A stretch of DNA of 64,000 nt from Trichomonas vaginalis G3 (GCF_026262505.1 NC_067203.1:9238001-9302000); one strand, 5' to 3'. Positions 52,670 to 62,914 are shown, counted from the stretch's first letter. Made by a program: numbers and translations. Notes: generated by a model not told the origin, from the letters alone.

Positions 52670-53199
52670 TGAATTGTGTAACATTCAGATGAATTTCCAA
52701 GAGTTCCTTAGACTTTGCAGAAGCGTGAGACATCAAAGAAAAATATGTTTTGAAACAATAAAAAATTTTGTAAATCGGTCATTTGGAATTGGTCGTTCAT
52801 CTATGGTCTTATTATATTTTATGAGAGAAAGCCATTTTTATCAAAATGTAAATTTTATTTCAAAATTTATTCGTGCCTGAACCTAATATCGCTTATGTAA
52901 AATTATACTATTACTGTTGGTAGTACTAAATACAAAAGTAAACTTATTTTACGATATTCTCTTTAAAAAAAATTGAGCAAATTATAGAAATGGCATCGCA
53001 TCATAGGTTCATATTATATGTGTGCGGCAATGTATTACAAACCAAACAAACAATTTGTTCAAATTCCTGATTTATTTAAAAAAAATTACAAATAAAGAAA
53101 ATATCTTAGTTTCCGTTGAAGAAACAGTCAAGCCATCTAAATACATATACTCTATCAATTTATTACAAATACAAATAGTAAAATTTAAAAATAATACGC
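52670..53199. other. no supported gene; possible coding remnant
   Basis: A protein-like plus-strand stretch (CNIQMNFQEFLRLCRSV and on to 52880) follows the LINE but has no start of its own and no known family. The rest is AT-rich and featureless. Confidence 0.35.
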
Positions 53200-53790
53200 T
53201 TAATGCCAAAAGATTAATGTAACCAATAAGAAGAACAATATAAGGAGGAGTATTCCACCTATGATTTCGCACCAGTTTGCGATAATCCAGTGTTTTATAT
53301 CATCGAGAATTTTTCTGCAAGAAGGAGGCTCATTATAGGAATAGTTAGTATATTCCATTGGGTCATTATGTATTTCGTGCTCTAATTCTTCCATATTTAT
53401 ATCTTGAACAATTTCAGATGTTTTCGAAGTGTTTTTCTTAATAATATGAGCAACTTCTTTTTCGTATTCATGTTGTAGCTGGTATTCTTCCATTTCCATC
53501 CAGCTATTTGCGTATAATCTCAAGATATCAGAACGGATATCTTCTAAAATCTTGAATCCGATGGTTTCAGAGAAATCTTTTTCTGCTACCAAAAATATAT
53601 TCAAGTTGTTCTCTGAATGTAGCAAGAAATACATGAAATCACTTTTGATAAATTTAGATTTTTCATGTTGGATACTTAAATTCTTAAGAACATTATGAAT
53701 GACATAGTCAAAGTCGCCGTTATCATATGTGCATTGTAAAAGTATTTTTGGGCCGTTAGAAATGCCAATATATGCAATCTCTTCGACCAT
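53200..53790 (-). CDS. longin-domain membrane protein (VAMP7/phytolongin-like)
   Basis: 196 residues. Residues 1-~100 fit a longin domain: IAYIGISNGPKILLQCTY, the central FMYFLLHSENNLNIFLVAEKDF, and the helix IGFKILEDIRSDILRLY, equivalent to 'aF.fLedi...F...Y'. The C-terminus is a tail anchor (IIGGILLLILFFLLVTLIFW). Between them, where VAMP7/Ykt6-type R-SNAREs carry the SNARE helix, I find a charged helical stretch without a convincing zero-layer Arg in heptad register. It could be a diverged R-SNARE or a non-fusogenic longin like the plant phytolongins. It should act in vesicle trafficking, cytosol-facing. Confidence 0.72.
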   Translation of the reverse strand: MVEEIAYIGISNGPKILLQCTYDNGDFDYVIHNVLKNLSIQHEKSKFIKSDFMYFLLHSENNLNIFLVAEKDFSETIGFKILEDIRSDILRLYANSWMEMEEYQLQHEYEKEVAHIIKKNTSKTSEIVQDINMEELEHEIHNDPMEYTNYSYNEPPSCRKILDDIKHWIIANWCEIIGGILLLILFFLLVTLIFWH

Positions 53791-54161
53791 AATTTTACAA
53801 AATTGATCTGAAAATCTAAGTCCTATGATTTGATCATAAATAAGATTTTTAGAACGACAACAACTTAATTTAACGGAAATTTAGTCCAAAAAAAATAAGT
53901 TCGTAAATTAGAAATTTGAAAATCAGTTTTCTTCATATAGGGGAAGCCCAATACTTCCATATTATATTAATAAAAACTTTAGTATAAGCCCTACCTATAA
54001 TAGCATTTGCAGCATTAATAATAATAAGTCATAGTTACCTTACGCCCTTCTGACAGTAATTCAAAATTCTGACAATTTGTGTAGGTCCAATTGAAAGCCA
54101 ACCTTAAACAATTCAATTAAAAGTCATATGGGTGCATATGATATTTTAATCATTTTTATTA
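53791..54161. other. intergenic, no gene seen
   Basis: AT-rich, with no repeats or ORFs supported. Confidence 0.5.
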
Positions 54162-54716
54162 TCACTTAAGGTTAAACATCCTTATAACTTCTTCTCTTTG
54201 GCGCTGGAGCTCTTCTTCATGTTTTTGATTTATTTCTTCGATGGTCATTATTGGAGAATCTGCTTTTATAAGAAATTTAACATGGTGATCAGGCCAACAT
54301 TCGTCAACACCTTCGAAGCCTATATTTAATTTTGGATATTTCATGTGAAAGATGTTAAAAAGTCTTCTTGCAATTGGTGCATTGGGTGTCCAAAATGAGT
54401 AAATTGCCATATTTTTATTATGCTTTTCTAAATGCCCTTGGGCACAACCGAAATTGACGCCCCAATTCATTGAAGGATAATCATTATATTCGTTAATGAT
54501 CTTTCTCTCTTCATCGGTGAGCAATCGATTCTCTTTAACGTTTCTTATTCCATCATTATAAATCACAACTGAAGGCAATGGATCAATGAATTGGCAAAAA
54601 CATAATCTTTCTCCGCCTTCCCATTTAATTTTTGCGGCTTCGAAGTCTTGGCGGCATTTATCAACTTCTTCCTCATCTCCAAAAATGCATATTATGCTAT
54701 CAAAGTGATTGGGCAT
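54162..54716 (-). CDS. Api92-like (DUF1281-type) protein
   Basis: 184 residues. It starts MPNHFDSIICIFGDEEEVDKC, close to the 'MPNWC.N...v.G..e.v..f' opening of bacterial/phage DUF1281/YubB/Api92-like proteins. It keeps their later signatures: MNWGVNFGCAQGH (usual NWGTKWD-like) and IYSFWTPNAPIARRLF (usual 'y.F.TaWspP.p'), followed by MKYPKLNIGF. These proteins adopt a ferredoxin-like fold and have no settled function. In a protist this pattern suggests past transfer from bacteria or phage. The C-terminus is a Glu/Gln-rich helix (EEINQKHEEELQRQREEV). No membrane segment. Family call from pattern only. Confidence 0.6.
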   Translation of the reverse strand: MPNHFDSIICIFGDEEEVDKCRQDFEAAKIKWEGGERLCFCQFIDPLPSVVIYNDGIRNVKENRLLTDEERKIINEYNDYPSMNWGVNFGCAQGHLEKHNKNMAIYSFWTPNAPIARRLFNIFHMKYPKLNIGFEGVDECWPDHHVKFLIKADSPIMTIEEINQKHEEELQRQREEVIRMFNLK

Positions 54717-55180
54717 CTCCCAAAATGAATGTCAATTTTTTCAATTTATCATGTCTAATAATTGATAAGACATGAATTAAAATTTGATAACTCTTGTTAT
54801 CTTACAAGTGCAAATTCATTTTTAAATAATTGCTTATGTGTGTTTTTTGCAGTCCATGAAAAGCTCGAAACTCCATTTCAATCAAAAATGATTTGATACA
54901 TTGAAATTTTTTTTGATGATGATGAAGATGATGACCATTACCGCAGTGCTGTAGTAGAGATATGATTTTTCAGTGATGTCAAAACCGCCAGAGTATCATC
55001 AACTGCGTGACAGAGAGAACAAATAGAAGATATGGATTCAAGCTAGAGACACAGTGATTTTAAATTGCCAGATTTCTTATTAAGCAATCAATTTACTTAA
55101 TTGTTTTCCTCAATATTCAAATTCAAATCACTTTACAAATGTAAAATAAAAAACTATAAAAAAATCAAAATAATAAATTT
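54717..55180. other. intergenic, no gene seen
   Basis: AT-rich, with a short GATGATGATGAAGATGATGA run near 54917. Nothing else supported. Confidence 0.5.
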
Positions 55181-58117
55181 TTATTTAAATATGGCAAAAT
55201 AAGGTTCCCATTTCTTCCTGTGTAATTTATTTGTTATATGCTCACTAATTTTCTCGAGTAGTGGTGCGTATTTCTGTTTGTTTTGAGGCTCAATTTCTAT
55301 TGAAAGTTTAATTGTCTTTGCGAATCTCTCGTAGTATCTAGCTGTATTTTCTCTATACTCAGTATCATCAGCCAAAATTGTTTCAGTGATGTAGTTTACA
55401 ATCTGATCAGAATATTTCTTAACAATCTTTCTATGGAAATCACGTATTGAATTGTACAAGAAAGCAGTCTTAATTACAATATTTTCAAGAGATTTCGACT
55501 CAAACCATTCATTTATGTAAGGTTTGAATATATTTACACAGAGGATGTCTGCTTCACTTACATTATTGTGATTGGTAGGTACAGGGATGTTGTTGAAAAC
55601 AGATTGGAAAACATTGATAACTAAATCATCATTGTTATCACCTTTTTCTTTCATTGAAAGAGCCTTAATCAAAATGAAAGGAAGAACATTCTTGTCCAAG
55701 TTCGAATCAATGCCAAGTTCACAACATTTTTTAAACACACTCTTTTTATCATCTTCAGAAGAAATTGGCATTTCGTACAAATCAACAATTTTCTGGAAAT
55801 TATCATCATCAACCATCTCAGCTTGTCTTATAAAGTTCCTGTTATCATTATGAAGAATGGCATCAAGTAATCCGTTCCTGACAAAATGAAGTTTCCTGTA
55901 ATTCTCGATTTTGTCATTTCTTCTAATTTTTGCAACGATACTTGTCATTAATTCTTTCATGTATTCGTTGCAATAAGCAACACTTATTATTGCTTTGTCA
56001 AGGAGATTTATTTGTGCTTTCTTTTCATCATCGTCATCATCATCGAAACTGTCGTAGAACGCGTATTCTTCTTCTTCTTCGTTTTGGAAATCTTCTGGGA
56101 AAATTATTTGCTTAGGGAACTCAATTAAACACTTTGCAATTGCAAGACTGTTTCCATCGAATACTTGGTACTTCTCGTGATAAGAAATAAGGATATCGAT
56201 CATGGATTGATATGTTTTCTCGTTTAATAACTTTTTTTCCGAAATATGGTCGAATATCTTGTCAATTGGAAATTCCAAGAAGAATTCTGGCTCTTTCTTG
56301 GGATTGTCCCTGCAAAGTTTCTCTTTTGAGTTAGAAACAAAACGAGATATTCCTTGTAATACGGAAATTATGCCATTTTGGTCACTTAATCGATCAACAA
56401 TGGCGGAAAAGATCTTTTTGCCGCATTCAACAGCTTTTTCATCGCTGTTTGTGAGCAAAGGAAGGACAAAATTGTCGATATGAGTCAATGCGACATTTAT
56501 CTTCGCCAAACAAAGCTTTTCGAGTAGGGGATAGTTCTTTTTGCTGGTAATTTTCTCGAAAAACTGCTTTGCGTCTTCACCTGAAACAATTTTTTGGATT
56601 TCGGATTCCAATAACTGATAATTGACGGAATCGTTACCACCATCACCACATACCTCTTTGAAATAGGCCATTTCGATGTCGTTATCAGAGAAAGTCGAAA
56701 TGAATTTTGATTGTTCGTTTTGATTGAGGTTCTTCATGATGATTTTCATTTTTTCTGGGTCAGGAAGGTAATGTATCGCGATATCATTGCCGTTGCGAGC
56801 TTCTTTAAGAAGTTTTTTGGCTAATGAAAATTCTTTCGCTTTGTACAAGCTGAAAAGTATATCCTGGAGCTTGTAGTAAACAAAATTTCCGCCTTCAAGA
56901 AGACTTCGGATCTGATCTGTCAGTTTTCCTTTTCTTAAGTAAAGATCTACGACTCTGTCGTATCCTCTGTAATTGTAGAAGTTATTTCGGAGACTTTCTT
57001 CACTCATGATCTGCTCGAGAATGAATTCTTGTTCCGAAACCGGTAAATCTTTGAATGTATCAGATAATAACTGCCCTTCATATAATTGGGCCTTCCAAAT
57101 TGGATCAACAGGGAGCTGTTTGAATAGAACTTTCGCAATATCTGCTGATTTCTTGTCATCTCCATCAGCAATTTCAAATAATTTCTTATACAAGTTGTAC
57201 ATGTTGGAATTATCATCGAAATGGACAAGTTTTGTGATCTCAATGACATCTCCTCGCTGAAGTGATAGCTCATTCACGCTGGATTTCGTGGAAATATCAA
57301 AAGTTTTATTTCCATGGACGTAATAGCGGCAGGGTGATTTAATAATCTTACTGAATGAGTGGTTGATGATGGAAATCAATGTTTCGATACTTGTTCCGGT
57401 AATTGTGGAAATAATTCTTTTCTCGTTCTTGTACTGGCAAACTATAGGTATCTTCGGGGAGTTTGAGAAATTGTCGTTGCTTGTAGCTGTAATTTTGATG
57501 ATTTTGTTCTTTTCAATTTTACAATTTGAATCAATTTTAACATCTCCTTTAATTCCGAACAGATCTTTGGCGAGTTTGATAATCTGATCATGTCCCCATT
57601 TATCGAAGATTGAAATCGATTTAATGACTCCATTAAACTCGATATTGACATTTATTGATTGAACTTTAGGGAATTTAGGGTCATATGACTGGCATTGGTT
57701 TAGTGTTTGGATAAATGTTAAGTATCTTGCTAAATGCGAAGGATTATCGTAATATTTTGAAGAAATTAAAACAAAAATACTTTTAACTTCCTCTTCCTTG
57801 AAGGAGATCTGTACAGCTCTTTTAAGAATATCTAGTATCTTGTTTGAAGTATTATCTGACTTAATTTCGATATAAACTTTATAAAGGATCAAAATCAAGC
57901 TTAAACGTATTATTTTAGTAGAATTTGTGGATGTGACAATACCTCTAATATTATCAATGGTTTGAGTTGGAAACTGTTCAGCTGAAACATTTGAATTTTC
58001 ACTGACAACAAAAGATGTTAAAAGTTTTTGAAGTTTATACTCGTATTGCGATGTATCTGAATTAGATCTGACAGCATCCCATATTTTTCCTATTAAATCT
58101 TGAAAACCATCGAACAT
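55181..58117 (-). CDS. USP9X/FAF-like helical scaffold protein without a visible catalytic core
   Basis: 978 residues, soluble, mostly paired alpha-helices. Residues ~165-300 hold two ubiquitin-like stretches. INVNIEFNGVIKSISIFDKWGHDQIIKLAK resembles the UBL of USP9X ('vtltirFpnqgrqvddlevwsHtndti'), and CRYYVHGNKTFDIS...LSLQRGDVIEI matches the end of a UBL fold. WKAQLYEGQLLSDTF follows. An acidic loop (NEEEEEYAFYDSFDDDDDDE) lies near residue ~690. I find neither the Cys box (GL.NLG.TCYMNS) nor the His box of C19 peptidases, so as encoded it is probably a scaffold or substrate-binding relative of giant deubiquitinases rather than an enzyme. Family call is tentative. Confidence 0.55.
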   Translation of the reverse strand: MFDGFQDLIGKIWDAVRSNSDTSQYEYKLQKLLTSFVVSENSNVSAEQFPTQTIDNIRGIVTSTNSTKIIRLSLILILYKVYIEIKSDNTSNKILDILKRAVQISFKEEEVKSIFVLISSKYYDNPSHLARYLTFIQTLNQCQSYDPKFPKVQSINVNIEFNGVIKSISIFDKWGHDQIIKLAKDLFGIKGDVKIDSNCKIEKNKIIKITATSNDNFSNSPKIPIVCQYKNEKRIISTITGTSIETLISIINHSFSKIIKSPCRYYVHGNKTFDISTKSSVNELSLQRGDVIEITKLVHFDDNSNMYNLYKKLFEIADGDDKKSADIAKVLFKQLPVDPIWKAQLYEGQLLSDTFKDLPVSEQEFILEQIMSEESLRNNFYNYRGYDRVVDLYLRKGKLTDQIRSLLEGGNFVYYKLQDILFSLYKAKEFSLAKKLLKEARNGNDIAIHYLPDPEKMKIIMKNLNQNEQSKFISTFSDNDIEMAYFKEVCGDGGNDSVNYQLLESEIQKIVSGEDAKQFFEKITSKKNYPLLEKLCLAKINVALTHIDNFVLPLLTNSDEKAVECGKKIFSAIVDRLSDQNGIISVLQGISRFVSNSKEKLCRDNPKKEPEFFLEFPIDKIFDHISEKKLLNEKTYQSMIDILISYHEKYQVFDGNSLAIAKCLIEFPKQIIFPEDFQNEEEEEYAFYDSFDDDDDDEKKAQINLLDKAIISVAYCNEYMKELMTSIVAKIRRNDKIENYRKLHFVRNGLLDAILHNDNRNFIRQAEMVDDDNFQKIVDLYEMPISSEDDKKSVFKKCCELGIDSNLDKNVLPFILIKALSMKEKGDNNDDLVINVFQSVFNNIPVPTNHNNVSEADILCVNIFKPYINEWFESKSLENIVIKTAFLYNSIRDFHRKIVKKYSDQIVNYITETILADDTEYRENTARYYERFAKTIKLSIEIEPQNKQKYAPLLEKISEHITNKLHRKKWEPYFAIFK

Positions 58118-58616
58118 GAAAACTTAAAAAAAAATTGCCAACACTTTTTTCTCATTTCTAATTTAATTAAAAATATTTTGGAGGGAAATAGAAGCGTTAA
58201 AATCGAGGAAAATGTTGAAATCCAAGGAAAATCTGACATCAAAAAAAAATCCCAACGTCTCTTTTAAATAAAACTAGCAGCATTTGTTTTAATCAATAGC
58301 CAATATAGGTTATTCTTTTAACACAGAAATTTCTTTTGGATACAAGTTTGAAGAATGTTTGAACTAATCAAATGATTTTTCATAATATTTTTAAATGTTA
58401 AGCATTTTCTCCATATTAAGATTAAGCGCAAACTAAGTTACATGTAGGAAATTGAAGTTTTCATCTGGATAAAAGTTTCTCCAAACTGAATCTCAGAGTT
58501 GGTGAAGATTTTCCTAGATCCTTAACTAAAGACGTCACGAGAAAAAGTCAGCTTTCTATCTTCGCCCATTGCTACTGCGCGCCGATAATATCTGATAATT
58601 TTTTTTTATTTTTGAA
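58118..58616. other. intergenic between divergent genes
   Basis: About 500 bp. GACGTCACGAG near 58530-58541 resembles a CRE-type palindrome; otherwise AT-rich and featureless. Confidence 0.45.
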
Positions 58617-59948
58617 ATGAAGATTCCGAAACTTGATGAAATGCTTTATGATGTTCAGATTGGTGATGTATCAGGTCAAGATTCGCTAATGAGCGTTGAA
58701 ACGGGCTCTGTTAAGGATGATATCCTTTCAATCCTTCTTTTCCTTTTAATTATTATTTCAACAGGAATGGCTGGATATTTCGGTCCACCTATTCGCAAAT
58801 CAGGATTGTTAGACTTCAAATATCATCAATCTATTTACCTTACTCCGAAAAATCGTTACTTGCGCCTTAGTATTTTATTTAATCTTGAAAAGCCCGCACA
58901 AAATAACAGCTTACCAGTAAAGTTCGATTACACAATTAAAACAATTAAAAAAGGTCAAGCCCTTGCTGAAATTAAGAAGCAGTTTCAAAATAATTGTTTA
59001 ATTTTACCAGGACAGACTCAAACGCTTCCAATGGAATTCTTTTATGATCGATTTGTGAGATACGACGAGGCTGATATTCAAATTGGCTTCGATAAAAATG
59101 GAGAATTCGTTGGAGGAAATATTCTTTGGGAATCTCTTGACGAATACCATGCATTCTTTAACATTTGGGTTAGATCCATCTTTATTGTCTCATCCATCAT
59201 TGTTTGCACTCTTTTCATTACGAGATTGTATAATTCCAAGAATGGATACAATAAAGAGCAAATTATTACAGCTCTCATGTCCCAAGTTGCTATTTATGGC
59301 ACAAATCCATTGTACCCATTACTCGTTTTCTTCCCTTACTCCTTATTTTCTTATGTTGAAGATATTGCCTTTTCTGTTTCGACGACATGCGTTTTACTTT
59401 CTTCCACTCTCATCATTGTCTTGAATTCTATTGCGAAAAAGAACAAAAAGCTTAATACAGTCTTTATTGTCGTTGGTATTTACGCATTTCTCTTTATCTT
59501 CGCAATTCTTCACGAGTTTACAAAGGAAAATGTATTTTCACCATCATTGGCCTACATATTCAACCTTATTTACGGAATTTTATTTGTTTTATACTCATTA
59601 ATAACTATTTCTCTTTCAATTCTTACTTTAATCAGAACTGATTCATCTGAAAGACACAAATTTACTGTTTACACTATCGTTTTCGCATTTACTTTCATTT
59701 TCTTAGGAATTTCAACTTTATTTGAAGCCAAAACTAACAATTCTTCCGGAGCTTCCCTCATGATCGCTACAATACACTGTTTTGCAATTCTCCTTGTCTA
59801 TTTCCACTGGCCATACGAAACTTCCATTGATCAACAGTATAATGAAGGATTTGACGACCAAAACGTTGATGATTTCGAGCCTTCCATCGATGAAGAGCAA
59901 ATTAACAATCTCCAGATAAAGATAGAAAGCGATCCTGAAGAGGCATAA
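58617..59948 (+). CDS. GOLD/Wntless-TMEM181-like multi-pass membrane protein
   Basis: 443 residues. A short cytosolic N-terminus, a first membrane helix (ILSILLFLLIIISTGMAG, ~37-54), a luminal beta-rich domain of ~130 residues, then seven membrane helices (~185-400) and an acidic C-terminal tail (DDQNVDDFEPSIDEEQ). One helix plus a GOLD-like lumenal domain plus seven helices is the plan of the GOST/Wntless/TMEM181/GPR107 superfamily, which works in Golgi-to-surface cargo trafficking. YGTNPLYPLLVFFPY fits the TMEM181/Wntless helix-2 region. The fit is architectural more than motif-based; cargo is unknown. Confidence 0.6.
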   Translation: MKIPKLDEMLYDVQIGDVSGQDSLMSVETGSVKDDILSILLFLLIIISTGMAGYFGPPIRKSGLLDFKYHQSIYLTPKNRYLRLSILFNLEKPAQNNSLPVKFDYTIKTIKKGQALAEIKKQFQNNCLILPGQTQTLPMEFFYDRFVRYDEADIQIGFDKNGEFVGGNILWESLDEYHAFFNIWVRSIFIVSSIIVCTLFITRLYNSKNGYNKEQIITALMSQVAIYGTNPLYPLLVFFPYSLFSYVEDIAFSVSTTCVLLSSTLIIVLNSIAKKNKKLNTVFIVVGIYAFLFIFAILHEFTKENVFSPSLAYIFNLIYGILFVLYSLITISLSILTLIRTDSSERHKFTVYTIVFAFTFIFLGISTLFEAKTNNSSGASLMIATIHCFAILLVYFHWPYETSIDQQYNEGFDDQNVDDFEPSIDEEQINNLQIKIESDPEEA

Positions 59949-60339
59949 CCGATTTCGTTTATATTTTATTTTTTTATTGTTCCTTCTTCTTATAAATATT
60001 TCATAAATTAATTGTATGTTTTTTATATATTTGTTTGCAAACCAAACACCAAAAAATCCTGAAAATTATGAAAATTATTTTTAAAATTTCAATATTTCGA
60101 AATCATCCTGATAACTTTCATGCGATACTCTGCGACATCAAATATCTATCACCTATATAATAAGTATTCATTGCCAAAATTTTAAAATATTGGTAAAAAA
60201 TTGCTAGTCTATCTTTACCTTAGCATAAAAGTATCTAAATAAAACTGAATAAGTATCATAATTCAATAATTTTATGTTTTTAAAGAAAAAATTAATGAAA
60301 TTAGTAAAATATTAATATTTTAAAATCAATTGTATATAT
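59949..60339. other. intergenic between convergent genes
   Basis: AT-rich, no supported features. Confidence 0.5.
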
Positions 60340-60909
60340 TCAAAGATAAGATGGCTTGCATAAGTGTTCAGCCAGGCAAAAAGGGCTGAAACCAGGAAAA
60401 TGATATTCAAAGGGATATTTTGTTCCAAAATTCACAGAAATGACATCCCAATTGTTATCAGAACTGGTTTGCCGTACAATTGGAGTAACCAAGCTATCAT
60501 CAGGAAAATCAATTTTGACAGTTTCATATGTCTCATTATTGAAAATCACAAATGTTTTGTTTTCAATACAAAGTCCGACACCAACTGTTTCTTTAATAGG
60601 AAATGAATGTTTGAGCGGAAAGGTATATTTAGTATAATTTGTAGAATGAAATCCTGTGAATTTCCATCCAAAATCATAAACACAATAATTTCCATCACTT
60701 GTGGAATATAATAGTATTTGATCTTTGCCAATTAAGAAGCCAATCGCAAAAGATTTAGTTCCTTCATATGCTTTTGCTTCAAAACATGGATTTCCTTTAC
60801 GAATAGGAGAGAAGTTTGTTTTAATATCATGATATGAAGATATGTTAACTTTTTCATTTTGATCAACAGGAACACCTAAATAAGAAAGAGAAACATCGCA
60901 ATTAGGCAT
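60340..60909 (-). CDS. single-domain SPRY (B30.2-like) protein
   Basis: 189 residues that are essentially one SPRY domain: CFEAKAYEGTKSFAIGFLIG (the 'yfEv.i...g...iGf' strand), VGVGLCIENKTFVIFNNE (the 'vGvgid...g.i.Ft.NG' strand) and PIVRQTSS...VISVNFG (the 'P.v.....g..v..nFG' strand). SPRY domains bind short peptide loops and often act as adaptors for ubiquitin ligases or kinases, but no partner domain is fused here. No signal or membrane segment. Trichomonads contain many SPRY-only proteins; the role is unknown. Confidence 0.8.
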   Translation of the reverse strand: MPNCDVSLSYLGVPVDQNEKVNISSYHDIKTNFSPIRKGNPCFEAKAYEGTKSFAIGFLIGKDQILLYSTSDGNYCVYDFGWKFTGFHSTNYTKYTFPLKHSFPIKETVGVGLCIENKTFVIFNNETYETVKIDFPDDSLVTPIVRQTSSDNNWDVISVNFGTKYPFEYHFPGFSPFCLAEHLCKPSYL

Positions 60910-61105
60910 TTTAAATAAATTTAATATATAGATATTAGACTAAAAAATCTAAAGGCATGCTGTTTCGATATAAAATAGAATAGAAAAGTCAAATAGCTTT
61001 GTAGGTTATCATCGAGTAAATTACATTGCAATCATAAGTCAAAGAGATTTTTTTTGAAAAAGTCATCAAGTATTCAGTTTCTTTGGGGGATATAAAAAAA
61101 GTAAA

Positions 61106-62299
61106 TTACATTGCATCGTAAGCCAGAGGGTTTTGGAGGTTGTCGTCGAGTACTCTGTTTCTTCTGATTGGCAGCCAAGCTAAAAACTTCATATACAAAG
61201 ACCACGACAGAGCCCAAGCGTATCCACCGTTTTCTTTGTGGATCTGGAAGAGTTTTCTTGCACTGATGATTTCTTTGATCATTTCTCCTGTGTGTTTCTT
61301 CATTTGAGGCAAAACATTCAGTATTTCTTTTGGATATTGCTCTGGGAAGTGGAGAATGATGCCAGAGTAGTCAATCAACTCATCTTCGAATGGAAATCTC
61401 ATTCTGTCGCTGTAAACAATTGGAATTGAAAGAGAATTGATTGCATCATAAAAATTATGGGCCACATCATCTTCGCAAGGGGTTACAACAGAAAAGTATG
61501 ATTGTTCAATTAATTTAAGCATGTCCTTATGCGTTTTTGCAACAACGACGTGTTTGTTTCTTTGTATTTCTCGTCGAATTAAATCTCTAAGATTTTTGTT
61601 GTAGTCTGTACAATTTGTGGTGTCTGCATCAAATGCTATTTGGAATTTCTTTGTTTTATTCGTTTTAATGTACTTTGTCTGTGGTTCTAATGGTAAAATT
61701 ACATTTTTAGCTAATCTCCATGTATTCATGTGATCACCCATGACAACATAGTTTGGGGTAAGAAAATGTGGTGTTAGTGTCGCAATTTCTTGATATGTAA
61801 CGGCTGTGGTTTGATTTTTTGGTGGAATTCCATGAATAAAGATATGATCGCAGCCATTATATCGTGAATAGTATTTCTTGTGCTTTTCTTGCAATAGAAA
61901 ATGTAGGTCTGCGAATTGCTTGTGGTTTAATCCGGATAATGGAATTGGAACTAAGAACAAATCTGCTTCTTCTGGGCGTGATGTATATACTTTGGAGTTC
62001 ATTATTGCTTCAACGACTGTTTCTTCGGATTTATAATAAGGAGAAGGTGATGGTTGGAAGAAATGTTTTGGAAAAATTGATTTTGGATAAATATAAATCT
62101 TTAATGGAGGCCACTGGTCAGTGCTAGCAATTCTTTTCAAAATTGGCTCGTCAAGATTGATTTCGCTTCGAGTTAGGAAAAAGAAAAAGGAGAAAATTTT
62201 GTAAAAATAAAAAAAATTAAGACTCAATATGAATTTAATCTCTATCTTGCTATCTAAAGAGGTAAAGAGGAAGCTTTTTATGGTAATATGTACCCACAT
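61106..62299 (-). CDS. exostosin-family (GT47) glycosyltransferase
   Basis: 397 residues: a type II membrane protein with one hydrophobic segment (LSLNFFYFYKIFSFFFFLT, ~24-42) and a luminal exostosin domain. Visible signs are LKIYIYPKSIFPK (the 'kiYvYdlp' start), EEADLFLVPIP (the 'ADlffvP' strand), HIFIHGIPP, and the C-terminal donor-site region VTPCEDDVAHNFYDAINSLSIPIVYSDRMRFPFEDELI (shown here only as landmarks VAHNFYDAI and IPIVYSD). GT47 enzymes add GlcA, GlcNAc, Xyl or Gal to glycans in the Golgi; the acceptor is unknown. A GTCACTTTT box lies 98 nt upstream. A later Met would still leave the anchor, so the start is uncertain. Confidence 0.85.
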   Translation of the reverse strand: MWVHITIKSFLFTSLDSKIEIKFILSLNFFYFYKIFSFFFFLTRSEINLDEPILKRIASTDQWPPLKIYIYPKSIFPKHFFQPSPSPYYKSEETVVEAIMNSKVYTSRPEEADLFLVPIPLSGLNHKQFADLHFLLQEKHKKYYSRYNGCDHIFIHGIPPKNQTTAVTYQEIATLTPHFLTPNYVVMGDHMNTWRLAKNVILPLEPQTKYIKTNKTKKFQIAFDADTTNCTDYNKNLRDLIRREIQRNKHVVVAKTHKDMLKLIEQSYFSVVTPCEDDVAHNFYDAINSLSIPIVYSDRMRFPFEDELIDYSGIILHFPEQYPKEILNVLPQMKKHTGEMIKEIISARKLFQIHKENGGYAWALSWSLYMKFLAWLPIRRNRVLDDNLQNPLAYDAM

Positions 62300-62397
62300 A
62301 GACTAGTAAGTATAGTGAATACATTTTGATTGAATGAAAGCAATGATGTATCCTTGGGAAAAGGAATTTTAGAACCTACAAAATTTGTTGATTCTTA

Positions 62398-62406
62398 AAA
62401 AGTGAC
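62398..62406 (-). promoter_or_regulatory. GTCACTTTT box upstream of the exostosin gene
   Basis: Minus-strand GTCACTTTT, 98 nt before the ATG at 62299. Farther out than in the other genes, but same orientation. A further minus-strand copy is at 62543-62551. Confidence 0.3.
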
Positions 62407-62585
62407 AAAAATGTAAAACTAAGAAATCTCGTTTATTTTCATATGAAATGCTGTAATTGGAATATGGATATCGTCTTTTTATATTAATACGCTTTGAGGC
62501 ATATATGATTTATAATGAAATAGAGACTATTGCCGAACTAAAAAAAGTGACGTGATGCGATGTTGATTAGTTTTAGTAATTGGAG

Positions 62586-62792
62586 ATGAATAAATCATTA
62601 ATTTCCCAATTTGAACGTCTTGGAACAAGTATCCGCAACCTCACTGATATCCTCCAGAAGGAAGAAGATCAGTCGGCTGAACTCCAGAAAATCGAATCCT
62701 TAAATCAGGAATTGATCAAAAATATAACGGCCTTCAGATCATATTGTGGAAGTAATCCGCATTTAATCAAGAATGCTGCTATTTCTCCATAA
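62586..62792 (+). CDS. small coiled-coil hypothetical protein
   Basis: 68 residues from the ATG at 62586 (the TTG six bases earlier is not a likely start). Almost all of it is one amphipathic helix (LISQFERLGTSIRNLTDIL, then a second helix up to ITAFRSYCG), ending in a short tail. No membrane segment. Small helical subunits of larger complexes (Mediator, BLOC, dynactin and the like) look like this, but nothing identifies a particular one. It lies 146 bp upstream of the exonuclease gene on the same strand. Confidence 0.55.
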   Translation: MNKSLISQFERLGTSIRNLTDILQKEEDQSAELQKIESLNQELIKNITAFRSYCGSNPHLIKNAAISP

Positions 62793-62914
62793 AAATTTCA
62801 AGCATCAAATTGATTGATCAAAATTGAAAAACGAAATAATTTTAAACTAAATGCTTAATTTAAAAAAGATACATTTTTTCAATTTTGTTCTCCAAATTTT
62901 TTCCTAAGATTTGT

